Part shown: positions 62,139-64,000 of the stretch, one piece after another
Position numbering within the stretch: the first letter of the stretch is position 1
Layout: each line of letters begins with the position of its first letter
Assembly: GCA_016716005.1 (NCBI GenBank)
Contig: JADJXE010000001.1
Coordinates: 3,051,001-3,115,000, forward strand
Reading direction: 5' to 3'
Source: Acidimicrobiales bacterium
Lineage (GTDB): Bacteria > Actinomycetota > Acidimicrobiia > Acidimicrobiales > JADJXE01
DNA length: 64,000 nucleotides
Program-made: the position numbers and the translations under genes
The notes under the pieces: model-generated
Database searches by the model: none
The model's input: only the letters and a program-made list of their open reading frames with translations
What the model was told of the DNA's origin: nothing

Positions 62139-64000
62139 GTGACCAGACGCACCAAGCCCCAGCCCCGGGTGGTGGCCGCGCTGCTCGCCCTGGCCGCGCT
62201 GACCCCGGTCCTGGCCGTCGCCGTGGCGCCGGCGCCGGCGTCGGCGAGCGAGGTGCCGGTGACCGGCGACCTGGTCGTGTACGGGCGGGGCTGGGGCCAC
62301 GGCCGGGGCATGGGGCAGTACGGCGCCTACGGCTACGCCGTCGACGACGGCTGGTCGTACCAGCAGATCCTCGACCACTACTACGGCGGCACGACCCTCG
62401 GCACGGTGCCCGTCGATCGCCAGGTGCGCGTCCGGCTCACCGCCTTCGACGGCGAGGCCCTGATCGTGGCGTCGGGCTCCGGGCGGCTCACGACGTCGGC
62501 CGACGACGGGCTGGCCGGTGGACGCCAGCCCCGCCGCGCCCTCTACGTCGAGCGGGTCGGCCCCGGCCGGTTCCAGGTGTACGACGGCCCCGGGTGCGCC
62601 GGGCCGTGGACCCCGCGACCCGCGGTCGTGCAGGCGACCCGGGTCGACGTGCTCCCGCCGGCGTCGAACGACAACCCCGACGACATGCTCCAGCTGTGCG
62701 ACGGCCCCACCACCCGCTGGTACCGGGGCTCGGTCGCGATCCTCGAGTCCGACGGCACCACCCGCGTGGTCAACGCGGTGCCCGTCGAGCAGTACCTGCG
62801 CAGCAGCGTGACCCGCGAGGTGCCGGCGGGGTGGGTCGACGCGGGCGGTGGCCGGGGGGCCGAGGCCGTGAAGGCCCAGGCGGTGGCGGCCCGCTCGTAC
62901 GCCCTCGGGTCCAACCGCTACGCCTACGCCGACGTGTGCGACTCGGGCGCGTGCCAGTCGTACGCCGGCTTCGCCCGCAGCACGAACGGCGGCGTCCGCC
63001 AGCTCAACGAGGACCCTCGCATCGACGGGGCGATCCGGGCCACCGCCGGCAAGGTGCGGCTCCGCAACGGCGTGCCGGTGGCCACCGAGTACTCGTCGTC
63101 GACCGGCGGGTACACCGCCGGCGGGGTCTTCCCGGCGGTGCCCGACGCGGGCGACGACACCACCGCCAACCCCAACCGGACCTGGACGGCGACGATCGAC
63201 GACGCCGTCATCGAGGCCCGCTACCAGCGGGGCGACCTGCGGGCCGTGGAGATCCTCGCCCGCAACGGCCTCGGTGCCGAGGGGGGCCGGGTGACCCGGT
63301 TGCGGCTGGTGTTCGGCGGGGGCGCCGTCGAGGTGACCGGCGCCGACTTCCGGGCCGCCGTCGGCCTCAAGTCCGACTGGTTCTCGCTCGAGCCCGTCGC
63401 CGGAGCGGGCTCCGCCGGCGGGGCCGCGCCTCCGGCCGCCGGCCCGGCACCGCCGGCGACCCCGTCCGGCCCCGGCGCCGGCGCCGGCTACGTGCTCGAC
63501 GGCTTCGGGGGCCTCCACGCCTTCGGCGGGGCCCCCGCCCCCGTCCCGTCGGCCTACATCGCCGGTTGGGACGTGTTCTGGCGGCTCGCGGTGCGCCCCG
63601 ACGGCGCCGGCTACGTGCTCGACGGCTTCGGGCGCCTCCACCCCTTCGGCACGGCGCGCACGCCGGCGCCGCCCCGCCCCCCCGGCGGCACCACGCTCAG
63701 CTCGCCGCTGGCCCGCGACGTCGTGCTGCTGGCCGGCGACCCGGGGGCCGGCTACGTGCTCGACGCCTTCGGGGGCCTCCACCCCTTCGGCGGCGCGCCG
63801 GCCGCCTCGGGTGGGCCGTCGTGGCCGGGCTGGGACGTGGCCCGCCGCGTGGCCCTGAACCCGTCGGGGACCGGTGGGTACGTGCTCGACGCCTTCGGGG
63901 GCCTCCACCCCTTCGCCGTGGGTGCCGCGGCGCGCCCGGCCCGCCCGGCCTCGTCGGCCTACTGGCCGGGCTGGGACGTGGCCCGCGACCTGGTGCTCGT
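62139..64000 (+). CDS. Secreted SpoIID/LytB-domain protein with surface repeats (3' end cut by the window)
   Basis: At least 620 aa, running off the right edge. The signal peptide ends ASA at about residue 36. A GRGWGHGRGMGQYGAYGYA motif (about 49-67) and a SpoIID core with VPVEQYLRSSVTREVPAGW (about 215-233, containing the conserved catalytic-type Glu) and AVKAQAVAARSYAL follow. SpoIID proteins cleave denuded peptidoglycan glycan. From about 445 come at least four repeats with the core YVLDGFGGLHPFGG and WPGWDVARDL, matching the GH43-like protein. GTG was chosen for GGAGG at 62126-62130. Confidence 0.85.
   Translation, partial: MTRRTKPQPRVVAALLALAALTPVLAVAVAPAPASASEVPVTGDLVVYGRGWGHGRGMGQYGAYGYAVDDGWSYQQILDHYYGGTTLGTVPVDRQVRVRLTAFDGEALIVASGSGRLTTSADDGLAGGRQPRRALYVERVGPGRFQVYDGPGCAGPWTPRPAVVQATRVDVLPPASNDNPDDMLQLCDGPTTRWYRGSVAILESDGTTRVVNAVPVEQYLRSSVTREVPAGWVDAGGGRGAEAVKAQAVAARSYALGSNRYAYADVCDSGACQSYAGFARSTNGGVRQLNEDPRIDGAIRATAGKVRLRNGVPVATEYSSSTGGYTAGGVFPAVPDAGDDTTANPNRTWTATIDDAVIEARYQRGDLRAVEILARNGLGAEGGRVTRLRLVFGGGAVEVTGADFRAAVGLKSDWFSLEPVAGAGSAGGAAPPAAGPAPPATPSGPGAGAGYVLDGFGGLHAFGGAPAPVPSAYIAGWDVFWRLAVRPDGAGYVLDGFGRLHPFGTARTPAPPRPPGGTTLSSPLARDVVLLAGDPGAGYVLDAFGGLHPFGGAPAASGGPSWPGWDVARRVALNPSGTGGYVLDAFGGLHPFAVGAAARPARPASSAYWPGWDVARDLVL

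Overview
The window is very GC-rich (third codon positions almost all G or C). Its actinobacterial traits are GTGA/ATGA overlaps between genes, many start codons placed 6-10 bases after a TAnnnT hexamer (leaderless transcripts), Cys-Gly-Asp-Asp lipoproteins, an F420 gene pair, a LexA-type SOS box, a 13E12-type HNH gene and cell-wall-binding repeat 2 (CWB2) proteins. The gene mix suggests the class Acidimicrobiia (Iamia-like). That placement is an inference from content, since no rRNA or marker gene is present.

Layout. 0-5.7 kb (minus strand): methylmalonyl-CoA mutase, its GTPase chaperone MeaB, an LPG-synthase-type membrane protein and a GT39-type mannosyltransferase, coupled by overlaps. 5.7-15.5 kb: an ECF sigma factor with a transmembrane segment and a large outer domain, a CWB2 surface protein, a GH43-like enzyme ending in surface repeats, a DUF3445 protein on the opposite strand, and a first protein joining an autotransporter-type beta-helix to three CWB2 domains. 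15.5-16.8 kb holds gene debris: a terminator, a palindrome, a broken copy of the 5' end of the reductase gene at 22.6 kb, an IS1380-like transposase remnant and a frameshifted family-1-like glycosidase remnant. 16.8-22.5 kb: an ABC uptake operon ending in a metallophosphoesterase. The broken and intact reductase 5' ends flank this segment as direct repeats. 22.6-31.4 kb: the reductase, an RDD protein, three lipoproteins, an acyl-CoA carboxylase alpha subunit divergent from biotin ligase, a repeat-bearing gap and an acyl-CoA dehydrogenase.

31.5-64 kb is mainly a cell-envelope region. It has an LCP ligase, UDP-glucose dehydrogenase, UDP-xylose synthase, GDP-fucose synthase, eight glycosyltransferases, a sugar-1-phosphate nucleotidyltransferase (behind a possible 12-codon leader peptide), two further epimerase/reductase genes, two methyltransferases and a Wzm/Wzt exporter with a carbohydrate-binding Wzt tail. 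Inside it sit three tandem beta-helix/CWB2 genes (42.8-48.6 kb), an SOS-controlled HNH gene and cofE-cofD. The window ends inside a SpoIID/LytB protein carrying the same C-terminal repeat as the GH43-like protein.

Taken together, the second half probably builds and exports a surface glycan made from UDP-glucuronate/xylose and GDP-6-deoxyhexoses, and attaches it to the wall through LCP. The CWB2/beta-helix proteins and repeat-tailed enzymes would be secreted to the same surface. The most unusual element is the four-member beta-helix/CWB2 family.
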